DNA from: Undibacterium hunanense
Lineage (GTDB): Bacteria > Pseudomonadota > Gammaproteobacteria > Burkholderiales > Burkholderiaceae_D
Length of the DNA: 64,000 nucleotides
Direction of reading: 5' to 3'
Assembly (NCBI RefSeq): GCF_014284335.1
Contig: NZ_JACOGF010000011.1
Span: 124,001 to 188,000, forward strand
Below are positions 8,394 through 18,312 of the stretch, one piece after another. Each line of letters starts with the position of its first letter. Position 1 is the first letter of the stretch. The notes beneath the pieces are model-generated. The model was not told the DNA's origin, made no database searches, and saw nothing but the letters and a program-made list of their open reading frames with translations. Both the position numbers and the translations under genes were made by a program.

Positions 8394-9290
8394 TCAGGTA
8401 GCTTGTTTGCCCGCATTTTCAACTGACCTGAAGTTGCGCCAAAGGCCCTCGCAAGAATACACAAGCAGCGCAGCCCAGATGGCAACAAAGCCGAGCATTC
8501 TGCTGGAGTCAAAAGGCTCGTGATACAGCCATACGCCAAGCAGCAACTGCACCAGTGGCGACATGTACTGCAACAGCCCGAGCGTGGTCATGGGTATGCG
8601 GCGTGCACCAGCAGCAAACAACAGCAGCGGGATGGCGGTGATGGGGCCGCTTAGCAGGATCAGCATTTTGATATCGATATCGCCGCTGATGAAGGCATTC
8701 TGGCCATGCATGCCCATCCAGATCAGGTAACCAAGGGCAAACGGGAAGAGCAAGGCAGTTTCCAGTGACAAGCCTTCCAGCGCACCCAGGGACGAGGTTT
8801 TACGTAACAGGCCATAGGTACCAAAAGAAGCAGCCAGGATCAGGCCTATCCACGGCAAATGTCCTGCCTGCCAGGTCAGCCAGGCTACGCCACAGGCTGC
8901 CAGTGCAACCGACAGCCATTGCACAGGGCGCAGGCGTTCACGCAGCCAGACAGAGCCGATCAGGATATTCACCAGCGGTGTAATAAAGTAGCCAAGGCTG
9001 GCATCAATGATATGGCCATGGTTGACGGCCCAGATATACACAAACCAGTTGGCAGACAGCAGTAGCGCGCTGATGGCAAAACCAGCTATCAACCTTGGCT
9101 GGCGCACCGCCTCGCTGATCCATGACCATTGCTTGCGCCAGGTCAGCACACCAAGCAAAAACAGCAATGACCATACCATGCGATTCAGCAGAATTTCCAG
9201 GGCAGGCACTTCATGCAGGGCTTTGAAATAGATGGGGAACAGGCCCCACAGCAAATAGGCGGAGCCTGCAAACAAGATACCTTTACGCAT
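8394..9290 (-). CDS. rarD: EamA/DMT family transporter RarD
   Basis: A 298-residue integral membrane protein of the drug/metabolite transporter superfamily, with ten predicted hydrophobic segments. The amino end (MRKGILFAGSAYLLWGLFPI) is characteristic of RarD, as is the LNRMVWSLLFL segment near residue 36. RarD is an inner-membrane permease of unknown substrate, originally linked to chloramphenicol sensitivity. The ATG at 9290 is preferred to an upstream in-frame TTG at 9299. The reading frame ends just after short GGTAGATTA repeats at 8368-8385. It is a single minus-strand gene upstream of which lies the cobalamin-binding protein gene. Confidence 0.88.
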   Translation of the reverse strand: MRKGILFAGSAYLLWGLFPIYFKALHEVPALEILLNRMVWSLLFLLGVLTWRKQWSWISEAVRQPRLIAGFAISALLLSANWFVYIWAVNHGHIIDASLGYFITPLVNILIGSVWLRERLRPVQWLSVALAACGVAWLTWQAGHLPWIGLILAASFGTYGLLRKTSSLGALEGLSLETALLFPFALGYLIWMGMHGQNAFISGDIDIKMLILLSGPITAIPLLLFAAGARRIPMTTLGLLQYMSPLVQLLLGVWLYHEPFDSSRMLGFVAIWAALLVYSCEGLWRNFRSVENAGKQAT

Positions 9291-9394
9291 CGCTGCCAAT
9301 CAAAATAGAAAGCCTGGGGGCCAGGCGAGACCGCTATTATCGCCTTAAAGCAAAATGCCTGCTTCTGATGCGATTTTGCGTAGTTCTATTCGTC

Positions 9395-10314
9395 TTATTT
9401 TGATCTGGCTGTTGCCAGGTGCTTGCACAGTGCTTCAGTGCCATCCAGTATGCGCGGACCTGCGCGATTGAGCCAGTCACCTTTTACAGCGTAGAAATTA
9501 TTCTTTTTGACGGCTGTCAGGATGGGAAACTGTCGCCAGTCGGCCAGCGCATCTGCATTCTCGCCTGTGGTCAGCATCATGTCGGGATTGGCTGCCAGCA
9601 CGGCTTCGATGGTGATGGTGGAACTGAGTTCTTTCAATTTGCCAAATACATTTCTGCCACCGCACAGGCGTATTGCATCGGACACCATGTGATCATCATT
9701 GAGTGTCATCAATGGCCTGCGTACCATCTGATAAAACACGCTGACTGGCGTGGCAGAGGCGGGCAGGGCATAAGTCTTGCGCAGATTGTCCAGGCGCTGG
9801 CGGAATTTCTGTGCCGCTGCCTGGCCTGTAGCATCGGTGCCTGTCAGGATGGCCAGCCGTTCTATCGACGTCGCCACCATTTCAAAATCATGCGGTTCGC
9901 TTTCAAAAACGGTGACGTTATTGCTGCGCAATTTGTTGGCCAGTATTTTGGCATTGCCGGTTCCCCAGATAATCACCAGATCGGGTTTCAGGGCCAGCAG
10001 GCGTTCCAGGTCCAGCGCGAAAATATTTCCTATTGAAGGCAGTTTTTTTGCGGCTTCCGGATAGTCACTGTAATCGGTAACGGCAACGATCTGTCTGGCC
10101 GCACCAGCTTCAAACAATAATTCGGTAATGTGCGGTGCCAGGCTGATGATGCGTTGTGCAGGTTTTGCCAATGTTACTTGGCGCTGCGCATCATCCAGTA
10201 CCGTGATAGCAGCCTGGACTGTGCCTGTCGCACAGACACCGGCAAGTGACAGCGAGAGCATGCCGGCACTGCACAAGCGTTTCAGTGCCGGTTTTGCGGC
10301 TTGCAGCACGCGCA

Positions 10315-10315
<1 letters not shown>
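9395..10315 (-). CDS. btuF: Cobalamin-binding periplasmic protein of ABC importer (BtuF-like)
   Basis: About 306 residues. A signal peptide with hydrophobic core GMLSLSLAGVCATGTVQA is followed by the fold of type III substrate-binding proteins: RIISLAPHITELLFEAGA near residue 55, DYSDYPEAAKKLPSIG, and LKPDLVIIWGTGNA. These motifs match vitamin B12-binding BtuF and related haem/siderophore binders. The start ATG overlaps the stop of panC as TGATG, indicating translational coupling. No btuC or btuD is adjacent, so the permease must be encoded elsewhere. The ligand is inferred from family only. Confidence 0.8.
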
Positions 10316-11163
<848 letters not shown>

Positions 11164-11231
11164 CTATAGTAATAAATTGGTTGTGGTCGGTGCCAATGGA
11201 TAACGTGTCAAGACGTATCGTGATTTGCCAA

Positions 11232-12089
11232 TCAGGCTGGCGAATACGCCAGGCGCACATAAATCGGTGCAAAGGCTTCGGCCTGGGTAATTTCTATCAG
11301 CGTTTCCTTGGCCAGTTCAAGCAGGGCGACAAAATTGACGACCAGCACAGGCGCACCCCGGCTGGGGTCGAACAGGTCAGAGAATTCTACAAATTTGGCG
11401 GACTGCAGTTTACGCAAAATGCCGGTCATGTGTTCGCGCACAGATAATTCTTCCCGGCTGATTTTATGATGTGCCACCAGCGTCGCCCGTTTCAGTACAT
11501 CGGCCCAGGCGGACTGCAAATCGGCAATCTCTACATGCGGCCAGTGCAGGATCGTATTTTGTTCGACGAAAACCTGTGCATGCAAAAAGTCGCGCCCCAA
11601 CTGTGGCACGGCATTCAGGTCATAGGCTGCCAGTTTCATTTGCTCATATTCAAGCAGGCGGCGTACCAGTTCGGCTCGTGGATCATCGGCTTCATCGCTA
11701 TCGGCGCTTTTATTCGATGGCAGCAGCATGCGTGATTTGATTTCAATCAGCATGGCGGCCATCAGCAGGTATTCTGCGGCCAGTTCCAGATTATGTTTGC
11801 GTATCTGATCCACATACTGCAGATATTGCAAGGTGACTTGCGCCATCGGAATATCGAGTATGTTGAAGTTTTGCTTGCGTATCAGATACAGCAGCAAATC
11901 CAGCGGGCCTTCAAATGCTTCCAGAAAAATTTCCAGTGCATCCGGCGGGATGTACAGATCGGTAGGAAGCTTGAACAGCGGTTCGCCATATAATTTGGCA
12001 AAGGCCAGCCCATCGACAACATCAGGTGTGCTGTCAACGGCACCAACCAGTGGCAACTCGGTTGGCGGCAACGCATTGGTGGCTGTCAC
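11232..12089 (-). CDS. scpA: Segregation and condensation protein A
   Basis: A 285-residue kleisin subunit of the Smc-ScpAB condensin, which bridges SMC heads during chromosome segregation. The family core begins near residue 50 with FEGPLDLLLYLIRKQNFNILDIPM, followed by AAEYLLMAAMLIEIKSRMLLP. The winged-helix carboxy end includes FVALLELAKE. It starts at GTG (12089). The first about 45 residues precede the conserved core and vary in the family. It lies between DUF3460 and panC on the same strand, with 77 bases to panC. scpB is not in the window. Confidence 0.92.
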   Translation of the reverse strand: MTATNALPPTELPLVGAVDSTPDVVDGLAFAKLYGEPLFKLPTDLYIPPDALEIFLEAFEGPLDLLLYLIRKQNFNILDIPMAQVTLQYLQYVDQIRKHNLELAAEYLLMAAMLIEIKSRMLLPSNKSADSDEADDPRAELVRRLLEYEQMKLAAYDLNAVPQLGRDFLHAQVFVEQNTILHWPHVEIADLQSAWADVLKRATLVAHHKISREELSVREHMTGILRKLQSAKFVEFSDLFDPSRGAPVLVVNFVALLELAKETLIEITQAEAFAPIYVRLAYSPA

Positions 12090-12143
12090 AGGCTTCTCTG
12101 TCTACAGGCTGATGTGGGCGATATCGGGTGGTATTGGGCGGTG

Positions 12144-12353
12144 TTAGCCCTTGTTTTGATAAACGTAAGCTTGCTGATTGATGCGTGATTCAAGCTGGCG
12201 CTTTTGGGTATCGAGGTCGACCGGTTTTTTATCCCACAACAGGGCACGACCATCACGCTGGCTTTGTTCCAGCGCAGGGTTGGCTTTTTTCAGGTCTTTG
12301 ATGAACTGAGTTGCTTCGGATTCGTATAACGGGAATTGCTTGGAAAATTTCAT
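12144..12353 (-). CDS. DUF3460 family protein
   Basis: A 69-residue soluble protein from the ATG at 12353. The core YESEATQFIKDLKKANP...GRALLWDKKP is the signature of DUF3460, a short family confined to betaproteobacteria. Function is unknown. It sits immediately upstream of scpA on the same strand, the usual arrangement. An in-frame start further upstream (12392) is possible but the extension is not family-like. Confidence 0.85.
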   Translation of the reverse strand: MKFSKQFPLYESEATQFIKDLKKANPALEQSQRDGRALLWDKKPVDLDTQKRQLESRINQQAYVYQNKG

Positions 12354-12472
12354 AATTTGAAATAAACACGAAAAGGTCGGATAAAGTCGCATTTTACTCC
12401 GGTTTTGGCCGGAAAACGGCTTTTGCCTATGGAGTAAGCGTTCAGAACAGGCTGCAGATCATACCGGGCAGC

Positions 12473-13066
12473 TTACAGGTCTTTGACATCCAGCCATTTT
12501 TTGATATGGACAGGGCGGTATTGGGCAAATTTTTGCAAAAGGTTGGCAGCATCATTGTCGATATACAACAAATCCAGGTGTGCTGCCCGCAGGAAGCCTT
12601 GCTCTACCGTGTGCAGCAAGAAATCATGCAGCTTCTGGTAGAAACCATTGATATTGTATAAACCAACCGGTTTTTCATGAAAACCCAGTTGTGACCAGGT
12701 CAGCACTTCAAACAGTTCTTCGAAGGTACCTATGCCGCCCGGCATGGCAATAAAGGCATCTGACAGCTCTGCCATCATGGCCTTGCGTTCATGCATATTG
12801 CTGACGATATGTAAGTCAGTCAGGCCGGTATGGCCGACTTCCTTGTCCATCAATGCCTTGGGGATGACGCCCGTGACCTGCCCACCCAGACGCAGCACCT
12901 CATCGGCAATGATGCCCATCAGGCCGACATTGCCACCGCCGTAGACCAGACGCAGTTGCTGGCTGACCAGTTGTGCCGCCAGTTGACGGGCGCCGGCGGC
13001 ATACTCCGTCGTGATGCCGGGCGAAGAGCCACAATAAACGCAGATTGCTTTCATACCTGATGTCAT
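12473..13066 (-). CDS. LOG family protein (TIGR00730), cytokinin riboside 5'-monophosphate phosphoribohydrolase-like
   Basis: A 197-residue Rossmann-fold protein. CVYCGSSPG at about residues 9-17, the LVYGGGNVGLMG loop and the catalytic PGGIGTFEELFEVLTW motif near 109-124 define the LOG (Lonely Guy) family, which cleaves nucleoside monophosphates to base and ribose phosphate. Bacterial members may act in nucleotide salvage rather than hormone synthesis. Its ATG overlaps the stop of the TetR gene as ATGA, so the two are translated together. Confidence 0.88.
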   Translation of the reverse strand: MTSGMKAICVYCGSSPGITTEYAAGARQLAAQLVSQQLRLVYGGGNVGLMGIIADEVLRLGGQVTGVIPKALMDKEVGHTGLTDLHIVSNMHERKAMMAELSDAFIAMPGGIGTFEELFEVLTWSQLGFHEKPVGLYNINGFYQKLHDFLLHTVEQGFLRAAHLDLLYIDNDAANLLQKFAQYRPVHIKKWLDVKDL

Positions 13067-13734
13067 GCGGGATTCATCTTGCGCAGGTAATCCTGCGACA
13101 ATTTTTCAAATACATTCTTGGTTTCGCCACGCAGGTAAGGGCTGATCAGTACGATCACCTGATAGCAGCCGCGCGCCAGCGAGTCAGACATGGTCTGCAA
13201 TTCGGTGTATTTACGCGGATTGCGTACATATTCATACGACAGCCAGTAAGTGGCTACCACCACCATATTGGTGGCCAGGGCGTCGATATCCATATCACTG
13301 GCCTCAAACTCGCCATCAGTGCGCAAGCCGTTGCACAACTCGGTGGCAACCTTGATCTTGTGTGTCAGGATTTGCTTGAAATTCAGTTCCAGCTTGCGGT
13401 TTCTGGACAGCAGGTCATTGAGGTCGCGATAAAAAAAACGATACCGCCATACCAATTCAAATGTCAGGTGCAGATAGGTCCAGATATCCTGGATATTCGC
13501 CTTGCGGCCTTCAGGGAAGGACAGCTTCTTGTTGATTTCCATTTCGAACTGGGTAAAGATGGAATTGACGATATCATCTTTGTTGCGGAAATGGTAATAC
13601 AGATTGCCGGGGGAAATATTCATTTCCTCCGCAATGACTGTCGTAGTGATGTTCGGCTCACCGAATTCATTGAAAAGGCGCAGGGATAATTCCAGTATGC
13701 GTTCCCTGGTGCGACGAGGAGCTTTGTGTTGCAT
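13063..13734 (-). CDS. TetR family transcriptional regulator
   Basis: A 223-residue protein with an amino-terminal TetR helix-turn-helix: RERILELSLRLFNEFGEPNITTTVIAEEMNISPGNLYYHFRNKDD is split here across residues 9-53 (helix 3 region NISPGNLYYHF). The ligand domain is rich in aromatic residues (WRYRFFYRDL) and belongs to a betaproteobacterial subgroup often seen with the LOG gene. It is probably co-transcribed with the LOG gene (ATGA overlap). Target genes are unknown; autoregulation is usual in this family but no operator is evident in 13735-13796. Confidence 0.85.
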   Translation of the reverse strand: MQHKAPRRTRERILELSLRLFNEFGEPNITTTVIAEEMNISPGNLYYHFRNKDDIVNSIFTQFEMEINKKLSFPEGRKANIQDIWTYLHLTFELVWRYRFFYRDLNDLLSRNRKLELNFKQILTHKIKVATELCNGLRTDGEFEASDMDIDALATNMVVVATYWLSYEYVRNPRKYTELQTMSDSLARGCYQVIVLISPYLRGETKNVFEKLSQDYLRKMNPA

Positions 13735-13796
13735 GTCATTCTTCTCGATAAATTATTTCATAAGAATAACATTGAAAAGCCAACATCAAAAGCAGA

Positions 13797-14315
13797 TCAG
13801 GCGTCAGAACTCGCTTTGAGTTCATTTTCGGAAGGAATGTGGATCAATCGCGTCTTGGCAAGTTTGTCGTGCAGAAACTGTCCGTGTTTGTCCAGCCGGG
13901 CTGTCATGGCCCAGCCGACGACGCCTGCAGCGATGACCAGAACCATGGGCCATTCTTTCAGGCCCAACTGATAATTCAGTGCCATGGCAGGCAAAAACCA
14001 CATCCATGACAGGCAATAACGCACGATGGCTTTTACCACGGGTAACTTGCCGCCATCCAGATCTACTGCCTTGATACGCCAGGTCTGCATTGCCAGGGTC
14101 TGGCCGCTGCGGCACCAGCAAAAGACGAAATAGGCACCAATGACCAGAAACAGCCAGCCCTGGCGCGCGTGACGTAATACCAGCGCATGCCGGCTTTGTG
14201 TCAGCACATCAAAAATCCAGTCAGAGACAAAAACAATGCCAAACAACAGCATTCCTTCATAGACCATGCAAATCAGGCGGCGACGTAATGGCGGGGCAGT
14301 AAGTTCAGAATTCAC
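13797..14315 (-). CDS. RDD family membrane protein
   Basis: A 172-residue protein with about four hydrophobic segments. PPLRRRLICMVYEGMLLFG at residues 7-25 corresponds to the RDD motif region, with part of the Arg-Asp pair altered, and SGQTLAMQTWRIKAVDLDGG is the second RDD hallmark. Function is unknown; some members act as ion exchangers. The start is GTG, four bases after the DUF3106 stop, so it is the last gene of the sigma-factor operon. Confidence 0.82.
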   Translation of the reverse strand: MNSELTAPPLRRRLICMVYEGMLLFGIVFVSDWIFDVLTQSRHALVLRHARQGWLFLVIGAYFVFCWCRSGQTLAMQTWRIKAVDLDGGKLPVVKAIVRYCLSWMWFLPAMALNYQLGLKEWPMVLVIAAGVVGWAMTARLDKHGQFLHDKLAKTRLIHIPSENELKASSDA

Positions 14316-14319
14316 AGAT

Positions 14320-15066
14320 TTATTTGGCAGGGCCCTGAGATGCAGCGGCGCTGGCAGGGGCAGCGTCTGTCACTGTCGCGGCAGATGCCGGGGCAGGTAC
14401 GGCAGGTGAAATGGCAGGTAACGAAGCGCTGGCAGGCTGTACTGCCAACGGCGCAGCTACCGGCGGCGTGGTTTTGACTGCGGCAGCCGTAGCGGTAGTC
14501 CCAGTTGCTGCGGTAGCAGGTTTTGGGCCTATTTTGATGGGTGCCAGAATTTTTGGATTTTTCACCGCATCAGCCGGAAGATTGGTGACGCTTTTCTTTT
14601 TCTCGTTTTCCGAGGCGAGGCGTTTTTTCTCTTCTTCACTCAGTTGCTGGTATTGCTGCCACTGGGCAGACTTGTGTTCCGGCTTGAGCTGGTTGGATTT
14701 TGCAAAATTTTCGCGTGCTGCCATGCGTTGCTCTGGCGTCAGTTTGACCCAGCCGCGCATGCGTTCTTGCAACCTGGCTTGCTCATCCGGCTTCATGGTC
14801 GCGTAGCGATTGGCGATTTCCAGCCATTTTTTCTTGCCCAGTTCGGACATTCTGTCCCATTCTGGACTGAGCGGTGCCAATGCCAGCTTTTGCGCAGGGC
14901 TGAGTTCTACCCATAAAGGTTTGGCATAACTGGAACTTGCCAGGCCATTGGCTGGCTTGGCATTGGTTTGTGGCGCAGGCGCAGCGCTACCACCGGCAAA
15001 AGCCGGTGATAATGAGAAAAGTACAACAGACAGGCACAACAAATCTCGTATCAGGTGCAACGTCAC
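14320..15066 (-). CDS. DUF3106 domain protein
   Basis: A 248-residue exported protein. It starts at GTG with a hydrophobic signal (LLCLSVVLFSLSPAFAGG). The central part (about residues 50-140) carries the DUF3106 repeats WVELSPAQKLALAPLSPEW and WVKLTPEQRMAARENF. The carboxy end is Ala/Pro-rich low-complexity sequence from about 175 to 248. DUF3106 is found next to ECF sigma factors in betaproteobacteria and may be a periplasmic partner; function is unproven. Two bases separate it from the DUF3619 gene. Confidence 0.83.
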   Translation of the reverse strand: MTLHLIRDLLCLSVVLFSLSPAFAGGSAAPAPQTNAKPANGLASSSYAKPLWVELSPAQKLALAPLSPEWDRMSELGKKKWLEIANRYATMKPDEQARLQERMRGWVKLTPEQRMAARENFAKSNQLKPEHKSAQWQQYQQLSEEEKKRLASENEKKKSVTNLPADAVKNPKILAPIKIGPKPATAATGTTATAAAVKTTPPVAAPLAVQPASASLPAISPAVPAPASAATVTDAAPASAAASQGPAK

Positions 15067-15068
15067 GC

Positions 15069-15485
15069 CTATTCCTCCGTTTTGTTCAGATAGGCAGTGA
15101 ATCCGGTATCAACATAAGCGGCTGGCGGCAATTCATCAACCAGGACGGCCGTGTCAATATCTGCCAGTTCATTGATGTTTTGCTGTTGTTCATATTCATA
15201 AATGCCTATCAGGCCAGCTACCAGCACCAACAGTGGCAGCGCGATACCCAGCTTGCCCATCCAGGAACCAGGTCCCTGGAAGGAAAAACCGGAATTACCG
15301 GCCAATACGCCCTTAAATGCCAATACGGCAACAGGTGCTTCCTGTTTCTTGCATGCCATGGCCATTTTGCGGGCCTGTGCTAACCTATCCAGAGTTGGCG
15401 CAGGGAGACTTTCGGCTGATTCATTCAGCGCCCGTCTTACCTTGTAAGCAAACTCAAGGTCTTTCGCTTCTTTTGAATAATTCAT
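15069..15485 (-). CDS. DUF3619 family single-pass membrane protein
   Basis: A 138-residue protein. A soluble amino part (about residues 1-75, with FAYKVRRALNESAESLPAPTLDRL) is followed by one transmembrane segment (IALPLLVLVAGLIGIYEY, about 81-98) and a short acidic tail. Gene position directly after an ECF sigma gene and the single-pass topology suggest an anti-sigma factor, but the family is uncharacterised. Its ATG overlaps the sigma-factor TGA (ATGA), implying stoichiometric production. Confidence 0.82.
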   Translation of the reverse strand: MNYSKEAKDLEFAYKVRRALNESAESLPAPTLDRLAQARKMAMACKKQEAPVAVLAFKGVLAGNSGFSFQGPGSWMGKLGIALPLLVLVAGLIGIYEYEQQQNINELADIDTAVLVDELPPAAYVDTGFTAYLNKTEE

Positions 15486-16054
15486 AGGTGTATTCCTTTA
15501 GCCTTTAGTGTGACGGCCAATGCGTGTGTTGCCCTGGAGCAGTGTGTTTTGACGCTGCCTTCTGAGCAACCCATTGCAGCGGCGGTCTCCGCTACATCCA
15601 TGTCTTCCCAATAACGCATGAGGAAGGCTTCCCGTTGACGCGCAGGAAGCTTTTTTATTTCTTCGTCAATTATATTAAGAACTTGCTCACGTTCTATCTT
15701 GTCTGCACTGGATTCTGATGCTTCCGTGCCATCTTCTGCCGCATAGCTTTCCAATAAGTCAAAATTGTCATCATCCTGGTTATTGGCCGGGGTGATGCTG
15801 GAAAACAGGCTGACCCAGGTATTGCGCACTTTTTCCCTGCGGAAAAAATCCAGTATGGTGTTCTGGAGTATGCGCTGAAACAGCATGGGCAATTCGGCGG
15901 CAGGCTTGTCACCGTATTTTTCCGCGAGTTTGATCATTGCTTCCTGAACAATGTCTAAAGCAGATTCCTCATTGCGGACGGTGTACACGGCATGCTTGAA
16001 AGCACGACGCTCTACACCTTCCAAAAAGCTGGATAATTCTTTGTCTGTGGCCAT
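15482..16054 (-). CDS. ECF-type RNA polymerase sigma factor
   Basis: A 190-residue sigma-70 family protein. Region 2 spans about residues 16-80, with AVYTVRNEESALDIVQEAMIKL and the -10-recognition helix NTILDFFRREKVRN. Region 4 spans about 130-185, with LPARQREAFLMRYWEDMDVAETAAAMGCSEGSVKTHCSRA broken up by its helix-turn-helix (AETAAAMGCSEGSVKTHCSR). It heads the operon sigma-DUF3619-DUF3106-RDD. The linker at about 88-125 is long and acidic. Regulated genes are not known; the downstream membrane proteins are candidate modulators. Confidence 0.9.
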   Translation of the reverse strand: MATDKELSSFLEGVERRAFKHAVYTVRNEESALDIVQEAMIKLAEKYGDKPAAELPMLFQRILQNTILDFFRREKVRNTWVSLFSSITPANNQDDDNFDLLESYAAEDGTEASESSADKIEREQVLNIIDEEIKKLPARQREAFLMRYWEDMDVAETAAAMGCSEGSVKTHCSRATHALAVTLKAKGIHL

Positions 16055-16596
16055 CGTTGGCAGTTACGTTGCAGGTAGTTGCATTTGTTAAGCAGGCGCC
16101 AGTTCCTGATCTGATTGGACTTTTTTAGGAAGATGCCAGCGCTCAAAATTGCGCACATGCTAGCAAAAATACGCGTTTATGTCCTGTATTTCGTTGAAAA
16201 TGGTTTTTCTGATAATCCTGTTTATCCTGTTAACTTGCTTTTTACGGTGAATTTCCCTTGACCAAAATGCTGCGACACAGTACCGTGTGAGTCCGCTCCA
16301 TAATCTCGGGGCAAAAAATGCTTGTCTGGAACAGCCCACAATGCTGACACCGACGAGTTCGCTTTAAGAAGCTGTTTGTTCTGACCCATGCCACAAGCGT
16401 GAGAAGTCTGTCGTTGTAAAGCCTTAATACTGATTGAACGAGTGCACTAAGCCTTGCCTGGTACCATATCCAACGGATGTGTAAAGGGGAATGTGACCGC
16501 ACGTAAAGGGATTTCAGCTTTCCGGTATTTACATGTCGATTTCGCCAGGAAAGAACATCCGATCAATCTCCTATGGACCTTGAAAGGACACAATTT
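16055..16596 (+). promoter_or_regulatory. Upstream region and probable long leader of ilvB
   Basis: More than 500 bases precede ilvB without a convincing large gene; the minus-strand frame at 16242-16502 has no family resemblance. A 42-codon frame at 16133-16261 starts just after AGGAAG and is fairly rich in Val, Leu and Ile (13 of 42), so an attenuation peptide is conceivable but weak. TTGACC at 16258-16263 could be a -35. Betaproteobacterial ilv operons are reported to have a conserved upstream RNA motif (ilvH motif); I cannot confirm its structure by eye. Confidence 0.35.
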
Positions 16597-18312
16597 ATGA
16601 GTTCAGAATTTACAGGCGCAGAGATACTTGTCAAGTGTCTGGCCGAAGAGGGTGTTGAGCACGTATTCGGATATCCGGGCGGTGCCGTACTCTATATCTA
16701 TGATGCGATTTTCAATCAGGACAAGTTTCAACATATCCTGGTGCGTCACGAGCAGGCTGCGGTACACGCTGCTGATGCTTATTCCCGTTCCTCCAATAAA
16801 GTCGGCGTGGCTCTGGTCACTTCCGGACCTGGTGTTACCAATGCGGTGACTGGTCTGGCAACTGCTTATATGGATTCGATTCCCATGGTGATCATTTCAG
16901 GTCAGGTTCCCAGTGCCGTTATCGGCCAGGATGCCTTCCAGGAATGCGACACTGTCGGTATTACCCGTCCCTGCGTAAAGCATAACTTTTTGGTGAAAGA
17001 CGTCAGAGACCTGGCAGAAACCGTCAAGAAGGCATTCTATATTGCGACGACAGGTCGTCCGGGCCCTGTGCTGGTGGATATCCCTAAAGATATCAGCATG
17101 CACAAAACTACCTACAGCTACCCTAAAGAAGTCGAAATGCGCTCTTACAAGCCAGTCGACAAAGGGCATGCAGGTCAAATTCGCAAGGCTGTGCAACTGC
17201 TGTTGCAGGCTGAACGTCCCATGATTTATACCGGTGGCGGCGTGATTCTCGCGCATGCGGCACCGGAACTGAATAAACTGGTTGATACACTCGGTTTTCC
17301 GTGCACCAATACCCTGATGGGTCTGGGCGCCTACCGTGCCAGCGATGAAAAATTCGTCGGCATGCCGGGCATGCATGGTACCTACGAAGCCAATATGGCC
17401 ATGCAGCACTGTGACGTGCTGATCGCCATTGGTGCGCGTTTTGACGACCGTGTGATCGGCAACCCGAAACATTTCGCTTCACATCCGCGCAAGATCATTC
17501 ATATTGATATTGATCCATCGTCGATTTCCAAGCGCGTCAAGGTTGATATTCCTATCGTGGGCAATGTCAAAGACGTGTTGCAGGAAATGCTGTCACAACT
17601 GAGTGCAGTGGAGACGCGTCCTGATCCCAAGGCGCTTGCCGCCTGGTGGAAGCAGGTCAATGAATGGCGTGGTCGCGATTGCCTGAAATACCCGACTTCT
17701 ACTGAAGTCATCAAACCGCAGTCAGTTGTTGAAAAAGTCTGGGAAGTGACCAAGGGCGATGCCTTTGTCACTTCTGACGTTGGTCAGCATCAGATGTGGG
17801 CTGCGCAATACTATCGCTTCGACAAGCCACGTCGCTGGATCAATTCCGGTGGCCTGGGTACCATGGGTGTCGGCTTGCCGTATGCCATGGGTGTGCAGAT
17901 GGCGAATCCGGATGCAACTGTTGCCTGTATCACTGGCGAAGCCTCGATACAGATGTGCATACAGGAACTGGCAACCTGCAAGCAATACCACCTGACACCA
18001 AAAATCATTTTGTTGAACAACCGCTTCCTTGGCATGGTCAGGCAGTGGCAGCAGATTGATTATGGTTCACGCTATTCTGAATCGTATATGGATTCCCTGC
18101 CTGACTTTACCAAGCTGGTGGAAGCCTATGGCCACGTCGGCATGAAGATAGAAAACCCGGCAGATGTCGATGGCGCAGTGCGTGAAGCTTTTGCCATGAA
18201 AGACAGACTGGTGTTCATGAATTTCATTACTGATCAAACCGAAAATGTCTGGCCTATGGTCAAGGCAGGCAAGGGCTTGACTGAAATGTTGCTGGGTTCG
18301 GAGGATCTGTGA
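16597..18312 (+). CDS. ilvB: Acetolactate synthase, large (catalytic) subunit
   Basis: 571 residues from the ATG at 16597, which has GAAAGGA at a good distance; an in-frame ATG at 16573 precedes this ribosome site and is less likely. This TPP-dependent enzyme condenses pyruvate to acetolactate or with 2-oxobutyrate for Val, Leu and Ile synthesis. The activating Glu lies in RHEQAAVHAADAY (about residue 49), and FAD-contact blocks follow. The TPP motif reads TGEASIQMCIQEL and ends in LLNN, with Glu replacing the usual Asp of GDG. The stop overlaps ilvH by one base (TGATG). Confidence 0.95.
   Translation: MSSEFTGAEILVKCLAEEGVEHVFGYPGGAVLYIYDAIFNQDKFQHILVRHEQAAVHAADAYSRSSNKVGVALVTSGPGVTNAVTGLATAYMDSIPMVIISGQVPSAVIGQDAFQECDTVGITRPCVKHNFLVKDVRDLAETVKKAFYIATTGRPGPVLVDIPKDISMHKTTYSYPKEVEMRSYKPVDKGHAGQIRKAVQLLLQAERPMIYTGGGVILAHAAPELNKLVDTLGFPCTNTLMGLGAYRASDEKFVGMPGMHGTYEANMAMQHCDVLIAIGARFDDRVIGNPKHFASHPRKIIHIDIDPSSISKRVKVDIPIVGNVKDVLQEMLSQLSAVETRPDPKALAAWWKQVNEWRGRDCLKYPTSTEVIKPQSVVEKVWEVTKGDAFVTSDVGQHQMWAAQYYRFDKPRRWINSGGLGTMGVGLPYAMGVQMANPDATVACITGEASIQMCIQELATCKQYHLTPKIILLNNRFLGMVRQWQQIDYGSRYSESYMDSLPDFTKLVEAYGHVGMKIENPADVDGAVREAFAMKDRLVFMNFITDQTENVWPMVKAGKGLTEMLLGSEDL

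Noticed and set aside
8352-8400. Short GGTAGATTA direct repeats between the exported protein and rarD
   Set aside because: Only two to three degenerate units, without spacing or flanks of a CRISPR or regulatory array.
16242-16502. 86-codon minus-strand frame in the ilvB leader
   Set aside because: No ribosome site, no recognisable domain, and Trp/Arg/Cys-rich composition typical of a spurious frame.
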